Positions 20,546-32,159 are shown, numbered from the stretch's first letter. The stretch: 39,716 nucleotides of DNA from Gnetum montanum (GCA_015680685.1 MNCI01004262.1:539545-579260), one strand, 5' to 3'. Notes: a model not told the origin generated them from the sequence alone. A program made the numbers and translations.

Positions 20546-23144
20546 AGGATAAGACTATCACATGGTTTTAGGTGTTCCAAGGGGTCAAAACCCCAACATT
20601 GATGAAGTTTCCTAGCTTGGAACATTATGCATGGGGATGTATGGTGGGGTCCACTACTCAAAATTCAAAATTTTGAATGTAAGTTTGGTTTCCCACCATT
20701 CCCAACATAGAGAATACTTTCCCCTCCTTGCACTTCAATGAACCTTGAAATCTAGTGCACAAAATTGGCAATAGGGTTATGAATGGATGCATTTAGGTTT
20801 TAATCTTGGTTTTATGGTCAATTTATTTCAAAAACCCATTACAATTATTATTTCAACACATAGTGCATTAGAGGAGAGATCTAGTAGAGATTCTTGTTAC
20901 AAACACCATCCATTTTTCAGTGTGGAAGCACCAGACCTTCCTCCTAGGTAGTGTAGAGGCTCCAACCCTTCAAATTTCCTAGCTTCTTCAATGTTGGTGG
21001 AGCAAAGATGAAGATATGTGGAGGTAGCAATAGAAATCCAAGGATCCAAGAGGTAGATGAGGCTACACAAGGCATCCTCCAATTTTCCAAGATTTTTTCA
21101 ATCCAAGCATCCTCCTCACTCATCCCAAGGCAAACCATCCCTAACCATTTTCTTTAGTTTCCTAGGCATTTTTGTGCTTTCCTACTTAGGATAGAGGATG
21201 TTTTTGTTAAACCTATGCTAAGGAAGTGGGTAAAATGAAATTCTAATGAAATATTACCTTGTATATTGGTGATTCCTATATATATCTAAGGTTATTTGTT
21301 CATTTTTAACTTATTTTATTTGATTTTTAAAATTATATTTTTTGCTTTACATGTGGCTTTTCCACCAATTTTGGGTTGGATCTATTATTGTCAGATCTAG
21401 GATACAATATTCATAAAAATTAAATTTTGACAAAATTCCATCCCCCATTTTGATGGTTTTCTATGTGGGTTTAAGGTTTTCTAGCTGTTATGGCTTCAAT
21501 TCATGGCTAAATTAAATTAGTTCTTGTAAATCTTATGTTTTTTAATGATTTTTTGATGAAAAAAGCAAGAAAAGTTATAAATTTTTGTTATAACAATGGA
21601 TGAATATTGTTGTAATCTAAGGTTTTTGGTTTTCTTGTGTTATGTTTATTGTTTTTAATGGGTGTGGTTTCATTCAATTTAGAGTTGTAATGACAAAGTT
21701 ATGGCTATTTAAATTAGGTTGTGTAGTTGTAGTTGTGCCATTTTTTAGATTTTGGTGTAAGTTTATGAATTTTTATTGAAGAAAAAAAATAGGGTTTTGA
21801 ATTTTGATTAAATGTGGATGCATAGTGATTAATTCAAGCTTTCAAAAAATGGTGGAACCACTCCATTTGGATCTCAAATGAAATTTTAGTAAATTTTTCA
21901 CCAACCTTGCATGAAAGGGGGTTTATGTTGATGACTATAGTTATGTAATTTTGGTTATGTTTTGTGTAAAAGATAGTTGTAAATTTTTAGCTATATTGAT
22001 CATGAATGTAAAGCTTGTGGTTTCAAGATTCCTTCAATGATGGAATCACTAAAATTAGAGCTAGGATGAATTCTTAATGAATTTTTAATTACAATTATGC
22101 AAATTAGGCTTAATTATGGTTATGGCACTTTATCCCCTTAGAGATTGATGGTGTTGACATACTTAAAAATTTTCCTTGTTAACTTCCATGTTCTTGGGGT
22201 TACCTAGGGGTATGGAAAATGCTCTAATTTTTGGTTCTCAAGGCTATAAAGAATGTTTACTATTTTTAGTAATGCTTGTACTATTGGTTGTTTTCTAGGT
22301 CTTAATGCTATTTTTCTCAATGTGGTTTTGGACTAAGGCATGATTTTGGCTATAATGTGTAAAGGCTACAAGGGTTGTAATAATGTCATTGTTAAATTTC
22401 TTAATAAATTTTAACAAATACCTCAAAGCTTTTTTATGGAGGCTAATGTCACCCCCAACTAGGATGTTTTGTAAAATTTGTTAAGAAATTATAAGTGTTG
22501 AGACATGATCCTAACAGTGTTCTTGTTTCCCCATGCAAGGTTGTACTAAAATCCATATTCATCATGGGTAAGCTAGTTGGTATCCTTTGTTGCATTAGCC
22601 AACCCAAGGAAAACACCCCTTTGCCTAACATGATCCTAGAGAGGGGCTTATTATTGTCCTGGACAAGGGTAAGGGAATTCCTTGCCTATATCTTGTAGAA
22701 CTTTAGTGTGATACTGTGGTCACACTTGTCTCTAGATGTGTCTAGGATTATAATAGAGACCTTTCACCTAGGTTTGTAAGGCTAACCATTAGGTTCATAA
22801 CTGATGATCTAGAAACCTAGGTAACAAGAGAGTTGGTGGAGACTAAGGACATCGTCAGTACACATTACCTTTTAGACCTCTAGAGGATGCTAGAGTATTC
22901 TTAGTACAACATTGATAATACTCTGATGGTGGTGCATAGAGTCCAAACCTTATTTCAAAATCCTATAGGAAACGTGTATCACCTACAAGGATAAGCATGG
23001 TTATTATAGTTTTTTAATGTTTTGGCTTTATTTTGAATTTGTTTAAGTTATAGTTTTTATCTATTGGTTATTAACTGGTTTTATGCTTATGTGTCACAAG
23101 CATCAAGTGATTTTGGTGATCCCAATGAAAAAGGTGAAGATGAC

Positions 23145-23174
23145 TCCTCCTCCTCCTCCTCCTCCTCCTCCTCC
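23145..23174 (+). repeat. (TCC)10 microsatellite
   Basis: Ten TCC units form a pure 30-base tract. In one plus-strand frame it would encode a polyproline stretch followed by NAPLAAPDA and a stop, but no supporting upstream gene was found, so it is listed as a repeat. Confidence 0.9.
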
Positions 23175-23539
23175 AAATGCTCCCTTAGCAGCACCAGATG
23201 CTTGATGTGATAGGTCTTATTGTTGATTTTTGTTTAGTTTGTTGATGGAAGTTTCATGGCCAATGCTGCCCAATGTTTTGTTTGTAGACATTTTATACTC
23301 ATTTATTATTTTAATATTTTTTCCACATAGTGTGGCCATGACTATGTATGTTTAGAAAATTTAAATTTTAAGTTTACTTTTTAAGTTTTGGCTATATATG
23401 TAGTTGATGGCTTTACTACTTTCAAAATCTTAAAAGGTTATAAATGTTGTAAATGAAAATGACTACATTAGCTATGTTGGCTATGTAAAAAATGGCTAAA
23501 ATATAAGAATATAAATGTTTATAAGATAAGGGTTGTATG

Positions 23540-23695
23540 CAAGTTTTAGGCCATGATCAGCCATATGTTTATCACTAGTTTAAGGCCATGATAGGTTGCA
23601 ATTCTAGTTTAAGGTCTTAGCAGACAATGACATTGGTTTAAGGCCTTAGCAGGCCATGACTTTTGCTAGTTTTAGGCCATGGTAGGCCCATGTTG
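23540..23695. repeat. GGCC-motif cluster after copy D protease
   Basis: Five loose units (ttaggccatgatcagcca, aaggccatgataggttg, aaggtcttagcagac, aaggccttagcaggcca, ttaggccatggtaggccc) lie directly downstream of the protease, as in copy A (5465-5595). Confidence 0.75.
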
Positions 23696-23699
23696 AAAG

Positions 23700-24500
23700 G
23701 AAACTTATATTTTTTTTTATCTTTTCTATTTTAAATTTTTTATTGGTTTTCTAGTTTTAAAGGAAAAGGCTTTAATAAATAAAAGTAAATCTCTAGGGTA
23801 CATGAATAAAAGATTAAAGAAAATTCAAGCTAAAGGGCTATTGCTACATATGGTTACATAGTTGTAAGGGCATAGGGTTGAAGGATCAAGGATGTACATT
23901 ACTTGTGTAAATTTTTCTTGAAAATGTTAGGAAATGTATAAGGCATATTCTACATAAGTTTGTATTCACCATCCCCTTCATTAATGATGTTAAAGGGGAG
24001 TTCATCCCATAGTGTGTCCTATTACTCATTGTTGGCATGTTTGGCTTTCTTCTCTTCCTTGGGATACTTAACTTTGTGGCTAGGAGTTTCTTCTTGAAAA
24101 TCCACTTCAAACCCCTACTCTATATCCATGTTGTTAACTTCCAAGGGAACCACATTATCACCATGAATGATGATTTCACCTCCATCATAAGGAAGCTAAA
24201 TTTCTTGATGGATGGTTGAAGATATGGCTCATAGTTGAGCTAACCAAGGTCTTCCCAAGATGAGGGTAAATCCTAGTGTTTCATCCATAACCAAGAAATC
24301 CACAGTTATGGGGAACTACTCCCCTACCAAAAATTTCAAGGAGATTAATCCCTTGATAGCAACCCATGATCTATTAAAGGAATTGAGAGCTATAGTTGTT
24401 GTACATTGTATCTAATCCATCAGGCCTAGGCACCCAACGATAGTGCATGGAATAACATTAGTTGTAGCCCCATCATCTACATGCACTTGATGCATCTTAT
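23700..24500 (-). pseudogene. Aspartic protease of OTA element copy D
   Basis: On the minus strand the active-site region reads VHVDDGATTNVIP (about 24490-24450), intact in its DDG core, unlike copy A. It is followed by LILGRPWLAQL (about 24270-24235), IHQEI...LPYDGGEIIIHGD and the FEVDFQEET linker. The order and blocks match copy A (5700-6350). A 112-codon open frame (24750-24412) covers the N-terminal side. Stops occur further on. Confidence 0.8.
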
Positions 24501-25420
24501 GTTGGCCTACCCATATGGTGATAAAAAGAGGTGCCCTAGTTACCTTATTGTTTTGGGGACTAGTCTTAATTTTGCTATCTTGAAACACTAGTGTTGTTGG
24601 CTTCTTCTTCCTTGGTAAATAAGGAACCATCACTACATGGATGGATTCTTCATTAGTAGGAATGTCCTCACTAATGAGAATGAAAGTTAACATTTTGAGT
24701 AGCACCCCATGATGTACAATAGAAGCCATAATGAAGTCATACATGATCAAAATTATGTTCTTCTATTTGAGAGACTACTTGAATTTATTCATCACATTAA
24801 GGAAGCTTTTTTCATTGGCCATGGGCTTGTCACCTTAGTAGTACTTTCTCCATGCATCCCAAAATGCATACTTCAGCCTTGGGTTGTTGTGACTTTTCCT
24901 CTTTCTTTTTCTCCTAGCCCTTAGGGTCCTCCCATGGTTTTCTTGTAGCAACAACCTAAGTTGTGTCTATCATGGATACTAAGGATATAGAAGTGGGCTT
25001 TCATGAGTCTACTTCCCTCCATGACATGGCCTACTTGTCATCCTTGTTGTTGGGCTTCTACTTAGGCTTCTTCCTTTACTTAATTGAGGCCTTCTAATCA
25101 TTATTGGTTATTTGGAATGAAGAAGCTATAGCATTGGCCATCATGGGAGGCTATTACATAGTTGTATGGGCTAGCTGGGTTGTAGTGAGCTCAAACACCT
25201 TAATGACAAAAGGCTTCCTTAGAGGTGTTCATGATGGTACTCTCACAACAAAAGGGAATCTTGAGTTGGTGGAAGTCGAAAAGACCCTTTCATCATGAGG
25301 GGGTATCCAAATCATGAATGATTTCCTTGTAAGTCTCCAATTATCATCAATTTTGAATGCTAATATGATGTATGCACTATTATTTGTGTTTAATAGGTCC
25401 TTGTACACTTGCATTAGTTT
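24501..25420 (-). pseudogene. Gag-protease linker of copy D
   Basis: This contains YDFIMASIVHHGVLLKMLTF (24740-24680), matching copy A, and two weak PRxPFV-type motifs (PLRKPFVIK at about 25225-25200 and SRFPFVVR at about 25260-25240). It is otherwise a broken, Lys/Thr/Pro-rich frame with no recognised domain. Confidence 0.6.
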
Positions 25421-27520
25421 CTTTTATGGTCTGACAGTGTTAGATGTGTCAAGGATCAACCTACCCCTATGTATCATCTTTTTTAGGTCATCCTTTAGCA
25501 TGAGGTAGAAGTTAGTATCATGACTAAGTAATTGATGGTAGTGGTAGTGGAAAAAGTGATTGAGTTTGAAATACTTGGGCAACCTAGGATCATCCTTGGT
25601 TTCTTGAGATGGATCCTTGGCTATTTCACATAGCCTTTCATGTTTTTTATGAGTAGCTTCAAACATTTGCTTTTATTGGATCCTTCCACTCTTCAACAAT
25701 TAACCTAAGAATTCAAATGAATTTAAAGGCAAAGTAGTATATTTCATCCTGTCCTTTCATTCAAAGTTTGGTTTAGTCATGGTCAATGTAATGGCCTTAT
25801 ATGTCCATGGTTGGTTATCTCGATTGTTAGTAAGGGCTTTGGGTGGGTTGGCCCATGGTCCCTAGTTGGTTTTTTTGGCTTCTTTGGTTATGGTTGCCAT
25901 CATTACATTGTTTTGCTTACCCCTCTTCTTGTCCCTTTGTGTATGTTAATTTTTGTATGCCATGTGGGTAGGGTCATGACTAGCCTTTGTGGCGTTCTCT
26001 ATGTTTTCATCTAAGAGAAGGCTTGACTGAGTGACCATGGGTCAAGATAGTATAGCTTAATTTAATAAAATAATTGACTATCCCTTTGAATATAACCAAA
26101 TTTTTGGTTTCATCTATAGGCTTTGGTATCTCATTTAGTAGACCGTTTGACTATTGAATGAACTTCTACATTGCTTCAAGGGGTCCTTACTTGACCTTCA
26201 TCAGCTAGTCGAGCATAGTGTCAAGCTTCATGTTATACATGAAGTGGTTAGCAAATTGGACAATCAGGTCCTCAAGAGAGGATATAGATCCTCTAGGTAT
26301 GGCATGACACTAGTCAAGCCACTTCCAAGTCAAGGACATAGGGAAAATTCTCATTACAATGTGTGGACATGGTTGCAATAATAAGCACTTAAAGTGAAAG
26401 GTAATCAGATGGATGTTTGGATCACCTTCACCATTGTACTTGGTGAACTAGGGAATAGGGACACTAGGGTGAAGAGTTAATGGTGGGACCATAGGACTGA
26501 TGGGATCATATTGATAAAAGTCCATTATCTTCATGGTCTATGAAGATGAGGCCTCAAGTTTCCATAACTTTTTTGTCAAGTCTTGGATCATTTGAAAGAA
26601 CAAATCCATTCATTAAGGTGCTTCTATTGATTGTAGAGTTTGGAAAATGGCTACAATGTCTATTGGAAGACCTAGGGCCTTACTATTAATTGTAAAATGA
26701 AGGGGAGAGGTTCCATTATTGTTGTAATTAGTGGGCCAAATAGGGAGAAAGACATTTGTGCCAGTATTTAAAGCACAAATGGAGCAAAGGGGGTATGAAA
26801 CTCCTAGGTTCCTTGGGATTCCATGATGAACTTTACCTAATTATTAAATGAGTTGATGGTGGTAACAAGCACCGATGAAGGTCATACGGATTATGGTTGG
26901 GTAGCAAATGGCATGGAGAAATGAAACATGGTTAATTGCAGCATCAATTATGCTTGGTGCATAGCGATGACTAGTGTGGAACCGAACATGGTTAGGTAAG
27001 GCAAGGATGATGATGGTGGGACATGCTCTATGGAAGAGACAAAGGGAGTGGAGGTAGGCCCTATTTTCTTAGGGGTGGCTTGTTGCAAATGTGCACCCAA
27101 GATGATTTTGAGCTAAAATTCTACCTTGAATTCATCTTCCTCCTCTGGCTGCTCATCTAAGATAGCCTTCTAGTCCTCTTTATCAATCTCTATCAGGTGA
27201 GGTAGGATTCTTACATAGATGTTGATGATGTGTATTTTTTCATATGAGGAGGGAGTATACTCCTTCCCATTGCGATGTATAAGCTCAAACTTCCTATTGG
27301 CTTCTACTTCTATTCATGGAATCAACATAACAACTTAGATCTTGGCACAAATGAAGTTTTAGTGCTCTTCATTTATTACTGAGAACCTTAGAATTTAACC
27401 CCTAAGTCTCAAAGATTATCTACATTCAGCTATGGTGGGGTCTTTAGGATCATATATTCTTACAACTTATTGGTTGGACCCCTTGTTGGTCAAATCGAAA
27501 GGCAACTTTGTTAACTATTG
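25421..27520 (-). pseudogene. gag: Gag of OTA element copy D (decayed)
   Basis: Blocks run parallel to copy A: the N-terminal QWVVRIYDPKDPT-like region near 27470, an acidic EQPEEEDEFKVEF stretch near 27150, MFGSTLVI near 26980, the gag core IPWFTKYNGEGDPNIHLITF near 26450-26400, and the zinc-knuckle-like block (25570-25500) HFFHYHYHQLLSHDTNFY, with Phe and Tyr where Cys is expected, then DLKKMIHRGRL. Many stops interrupt it. The open 80-codon piece at 25666-25424 holds the knuckle. Confidence 0.75.
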
Positions 27521-28250
27521 GAAATACATGATTATGATACTAAAAATGGCTCAATGAGGTTACAAAAGCTTAAATAAAAATGTAAATTCTAGTAAGTGGA
27601 ATTTCAAAAAGACTAGAAAAGGAAACATTAATTGAAAATGGATAACTTACTATCAATAGTAAGTGATTGTCAAAGGGGCTATACCCCTTTACTAAAAATA
27701 GTAAGAGGTGGTATCAAACTCCACCAAATCCTAGCTTCCTAGTTGCACTTATGCTAGGATGTAGCAAGGGGATAAAGAAAGGGAGTAAGATGGAGAGATC
27801 TTACACCTTTCTTAGCAATGTTGTAGTAGAGGGAGGGGTTGACAACCAAAATGGAAAGTTTTAATTTTCTAACAGAAACATTTTGGCAAGTTGCCAATTT
27901 TCATAGCAAGAGAGGATGGGGATTTAGGTGGTAGTACCATCAACATTGGCCTTGCTAAGAAAGTGTGGTAGCAAACAAGGGTAACAATTGAAACTAGAAA
28001 CCAATGTTAGCTTTTAATTTCACAACAACTATTGTGAAAATCCCAAAAATCCAAATTATTGCAACTTTAATGCTGGCCATCTATCATAGGGGGTATGAGT
28101 GGCAGTGTTGGGATTTGAAGGTTTTGATGTCAAAATTGTAGACTTTTGAAACAAAGGACAACATTGTCACTAGGGAAAATTGATTTAGATGTAGAAATTG
28201 GATGGAGGTCCTCCTTCTACTGCTAGAAAATTGTAGTAACTGAAAAACTT
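27521..28250 (-). other. Leader region of copy D
   Basis: AT-rich non-coding sequence lies between the 28250-29492 LTR and gag. It is alignable with copy A only in parts (28190-28270 with 9840-9920). It contains short purine-rich repeats around 27640-27830 and no supported gene. Confidence 0.45.
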
Positions 28251-28933
28251 GGACGCTAGAACATAAAAAATGTCAACCAAAATAGTTTTAAACCCGAATA
28301 CATAGGGCCTCTAAAAATGGAATTTAGAATACCCTAGATGGTCTGGTAGATCACCTAAGGACTTAGAAAATGCAAAATGGGGAAAAAATAAAAATATGTA
28401 GATTTGAGTTTAAATAATGGCAAAAATAAAATGAATAAATGAAACTTATACATAAACTACAAAGTTTATTTCATTCAAAAGAAAAGAGAGGGGGTCCAAA
28501 AAATATGTACAAGATGACCTGATGGAGTAGGAGGGTTCACTTAGGTGGGGGCTTAGAATCTGTTGAAGCCAATGCAATAAACTCCATGATCTGAATTCTC
28601 TACGACTCCTGATACTATCAAACCTCTACCACTTCTTTAGATCAACAATACTAGTTATGTTGGGGGAATTAGAAATATGAGAGATTTGGGTCACCAAGGT
28701 TGGTAACACTAGGAGTGGAGGTTCCCAAGAGCACAACATAAACACCAAGATCTCACAAATCTTAAGGGGATTATAGTGGGTAACAAGGCCACATGCATTC
28801 CACAATGAGAAGAATCCAAGTAGCTACATAGATGCAAGGGTTGCCAAAGCTTTTGGATGCTGAAAATGCTTGAAATGCCAAATGGGTTTTATTGAAAAAA
28901 ATTTGAAACCCATAAATGGTGTTGGATTCTTGA

Positions 28934-28943
28934 TTTTATAAGG
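28934..28943 (-). promoter_or_regulatory. TATA box of the copy D 5' LTR
   Basis: The minus strand reads ccttataaaa, about 550 bases from the LTR start, matching the spacing in the shared LTR (10663-10672). Confidence 0.5.
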
Positions 28944-29311
28944 TTTTGGACCTCAAATCTTATTGAAAATTGGCTTTAAATTACTATAGAACTACTGCAA
29001 ATTGGCTACAAATTTCTACCACATTTAGGTTAGATGGGTGTCTAAATTTGAGGTGTTACTGTGTATGCAAAGTGCAATACCCCCATGGCCATTCCATTTA
29101 ATAAAAATAATGATAGGACCACACCATCCATTCTAGCTTTGTTCTTCTATGTTGGGACTTCTACCATCCATGATAGGGTGCATGGAAAATATTGGAGTTA
29201 ATGGAGTGCTGAAACCTTGTCCATGCTACTTCTATGTTGGGATGAAGGTGTATCAACATTGGGGAAAAGGGGAATGTCATACCACCTCTCCATGCTATGC
29301 ATGCATACCAC

Positions 29312-29402
29312 ACCTTCCACATTGTAAGTAGGTGGACTATACCCCTCCACACTAGAAGTAGGTGAGATCTACCCCTCTACACTAGGGGTAGATGAGCTAC
29401 AC
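29312..29402. repeat. 30-bp tandem repeat, three units
   Basis: Three units of about 30 bases (29312-29342, 29343-29372, 29373-29402) follow the pattern cccctccacactagaagtag/gtgagatctac. ATGCATGCAT-type palindromes flank both sides (about 29297 and 29408). It lies in the U3 of the LTR, so it may be an enhancer-type repeat; that role is only inferred. Confidence 0.8.
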
Positions 29403-29492
29403 TTCCCATGCATGCATTTCTAGCGTAGAAAGTGCTATACCCTCATAAAACCCATCATATTTCCATTCTTGAAATTCCAAAAGACATTTTTA

Positions 29493-29735
29493 ACCCCCCC
29501 ATCCCAAGCCCAAATATAAATATTAAATGACTTCTTGCACTTTTGGGATGAGGCTTTGACCACTTGTGAGGTATTTCTCAGTCCCAAAAGTATGAGATAC
29601 ATGAGATTGCCCCTCATGGATTATAATCTTCACATTTACAATGAAGTTTTTCCTCAAGTTTCATGGGGTGAAGGCTACATGATGAAAAATTATTACAACA
29701 TGCATATTTTAGTGGCGTTTCATTATACATCCTAC
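29493..29735 (-). pseudogene. Integrase tail and polypurine tract of a third OTA copy
   Basis: This stretch aligns with the integrase end of copy D (11430-11330): shared 'gaaac.ccac.aaaa', 'catgttg', 'aacttgagg', 'cattataaatgtga/cattgtaaatgtga' and 'atccatgag'. It ends in a G-rich tract next to the LTR at 29492. So the end of yet another OTA internal region precedes copy D's 5' LTR. At 29735 it abuts the chromovirus-like element with no LTR between them. Confidence 0.65.
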
Positions 29736-30700
29736 TAATCTATCTTGTGACTAGGATCTACAACATGCTTTCTAAGCATAGAAACATGAAATACATCATG
29801 AGTTAACTGTAATTGCTATAGAAGATCATGATGGTAGGAAACATCACCAATTTTTTTAAAATCAAAAAGGATCTAATGTAGTGAGAAGTTAACTTTTCTT
29901 TTCTACTAAATCTCATAATCCCTTTCAATCACGAAACCTTGAGAAAAATTTAATCACCAACACTAAACTTCAAAGGTCATCTTTTGTTATTAGCATACTT
30001 TCTATATATGTATTGCACTATATATAGTCTACCTTTAACCACTTTAATCTATTTTGTAGTCTCATTAATGATATCTATCTTGGTTTTCTATTTATTCTCT
30101 ATAAAATCCCAAAAATGGGTGTATGTAAAGGTCTCCCATATAATACTTCACATGACACTACTTTCAAATTAATCTAATGACTATTATAATATGCATATTT
30201 TTATCAGTAGAAGAACTCTATCCCAACTATCTTTTTAGTTCATAGCCTAAGCTCAAATCATATCATTTAAAATTTGATTCATCCTCTATGTCAAACCATC
30301 TATCTAAGGATGATAAACTAAGCTGTGAGATTCAACATAAAGCTCAAAATTTTCTAAGAAGCTATCAAAATCTAAAAGTAAAATTGGGATTACTACCTAA
30401 TACAATCTCATTTAGAACTCCATGGAGGAACAACTGAGTAATGTCTTCTATAGTAGCTGTTACTTTCATAGCCAAAATGTGAGATGATTTAATCAAAAGA
30501 TCTATTACCACAAGGATGGAATCTTTATTACTTTTGGTATAAGGAAAAACAATTATGAAATCCATACCATTGATTTTCCATAGTGGAATGTTATGTGGAT
30601 GAAGATAATTATGAGATCTTTGATGCTTTGCTTTAATCTACCTACATACCAAACACTTAGCCAAACTCATCCACATTCTTATTTATACCAAACCATTAAT
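29736..30700 (-). pseudogene. Integrase of chromovirus-like Ty3-gypsy element (family E)
   Basis: The minus strand holds an open 66-codon piece (30565-30365): MDFIIVFPYTKSNKDSILVV, IDLLIKSSH, matching the core of chromovirus-type integrases (MDFI-GLP-----DSI-V-VDRLTKS-H). The C-terminal hallmark HDVFHVSMLRKHVVDPSHKI is at about 29805-29750. The expected third catalytic region is broken. No chromodomain or 3' LTR follows, because sequence switches to an OTA remnant at 29735. Confidence 0.85.
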
Positions 30701-31420
30701 ATTATCTCTTGATGTTGTGATATATCTTATTGCTACCTGGGTGTATCTGATACTTGCTCAAGCGATCTTCATCAAGTATCTTATGCCTAATTACTACTAA
30801 TACATATACATTATTTTTAAACTTCAACATATGAGAACTATCAACTAAGAACATTGGGTCTATTGAAGAAAGATTTGTAATCTTCTTCAAATACCAAGAA
30901 TCTAAAGTTTGATAAGAAATTATATTATATTTAATACTAGGCATGATGATGAGATTATAGAGTTTTCCAGCTATTCTATTTAGTGCATCCACCACTTTGT
31001 TTTCTTTGCAAGGATGACAGTGCACTATAAAATCAAAGATTTCCAACCTCTATGTCATATCCAATTATGATGGAATCATAATATATTGCAAATTATTATG
31101 ATTTCTTCATATTGTCATTCTTTCACTATAGATAATATTCTCAAATCCTAAAAACAAATATGATGGCACCAAATTCTAGATCATGAGTTGGGTATTTGGT
31201 CTCATGAGGTTTTAACTATTTAGAAGAATATGCTATTAATTTTCCATTTTATATGAGAACATCTCCTAAACTTTCTCCTAAAGCATTTAGGTACACATCA
31301 TAAGGCTTACCAAGAATTGGTGAGATCAATATAGACTTCTTAAAAATCCTCTAATAAGTATTTGACTAAGAGAAAATACAATCTCTCCTAAGAAACTTAT
31401 ATATAAGTACTAGTCCTCTA
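30701..31420 (-). pseudogene. RNase H of family E element
   Basis: The block NHNNLQYIMIPSELDM-like text (about 31110-31070) and MEIFDFIVHCHPCKENKVVD followed by ALNR (31046-30975) match the gypsy RNase H ending (H-SL-Y------L--RQ-RW-E------YHPGK-N-VADALSR). A 114-codon open frame (31046-30702) continues into the linker before integrase. Confidence 0.8.
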
Positions 31421-32150
31421 AAAACCTCTTGTAATATCATGACAAATTCAAGAATCTTCTAGCTTTATTTTTTTATGTTGGAACATACCAATCCTTAATC
31501 ACTACTATTTTAAAAAGATCCACAACTATACCTACTCCAAAAATCACTTTACTAAGAAACTGTATCTCCACCTTTTAAAATGCACACTTAAAAGAATGAG
31601 CATATTGATCCCTCAAAGTTTTTAGTATAGCTCTCAAATGTTTCTTATGTGCATTATCATTCTCACAATAAATCAAAATATCATCAATGAGGATAATGAC
31701 AAATTGTGTGAAAACCATAGGTATATTAGTTAGTTAAAAAGGCTATTTTAGCTACATCCTTCTTTGGCATTCTAATGTGATAATAACTAGACTTTAAATC
31801 CATCTTAGATAATATTTTATCTTTTATTAGTTAATTAAATATGTCATTAATCCTAGGTAGAGGATATTGATTCTTGACTATTATATTATTTAAATATCTA
31901 TAATCCATGCACAACCTTATGTTGTTGTCATTATTTTTTCTATGGAGCAGTAGTGCATCCTCAAGGAGAAATAGTTAAAAAAATCATGCCTTTGTCAAAT
32001 AACCCTTGAATTCGTCGTACCTTAAGTTTTTTCAACTCTACCTAAAATATCTACTAAAATTCCTTGAAAGTTGATTGATTTCTATGTTTTAAGTGTCATC
32101 TCAAACTCAATCTCTCTATAAGGAGGTACCCCAGTAAGCTTCTTTCTAAA
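31421..32150 (-). pseudogene. Reverse transcriptase of family E element
   Basis: Blocks on the minus strand in different frames: YPLPRINDIFN (about 31870), DLKSSYYHIRMPKKD (about 31790-31745), and VIILIDDILIYCENDNAHKK (31710-31650), where the catalytic LIDD matches the usual F/YVDD. Then LRAILKTLRD (about 31640) and a VIFGVGIVVDL segment follow. Frameshifts and stops mean it is not translated as one product. Confidence 0.8.
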
Positions 32151-32159
32151 CAAATCCAA

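Larger units (their letters stand above)
18371..23535. other. Long protease-RT spacer of copy D
   Basis: No retroelement domain is visible over 5.2 kb between RT and the protease. Its right end (23280-23535) resembles the spacer start of copy A (5290-5460), so at least that part is native to the family. Contents: a GGCC-motif cluster (18585-18650), an array of dyad motifs (19020-20545), a 34-base C run, and a plus-strand stretch of gene-like texture (a purine-rich leader at about 20860-21130, T-rich intron-like sequence at 21290-22440, then a (TCC)10 tract). Ogre-type elements carry an intron between protease and RT, but of a few hundred bases. A nested non-autonomous insertion is the main alternative. 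Confidence 0.5.
28251..29492 (-). repeat. 5' LTR of OTA element copy D
   Basis: The LTR starts at 29492 on the minus strand, immediately after a long polypurine tract (gggatgggggggt, 29493-29505). It matches the 9950-11222 LTR in its upstream flank, TATA position and T-rich R/U5 part. It contains the 30-bp tandem repeat (29312-29402), which the other LTR lacks. A stretch of family-typical 'ccatgcta..gttggg' text at 29100-29300 resembles the dyads in the spacer. The downstream border is approximate. Confidence 0.65.

Noticed and set aside
20897-21138. Two overlapping minus-strand frames near 21000
   Set aside because: Neither has domains or homologous blocks in other copies; composition matches surrounding purine-rich leader-like sequence.
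23100-23215. Plus-strand polyproline exon ending NAPLAAPDA
   Set aside because: The proline stretch is a TCC microsatellite, and I could not support upstream exons or splice sites.
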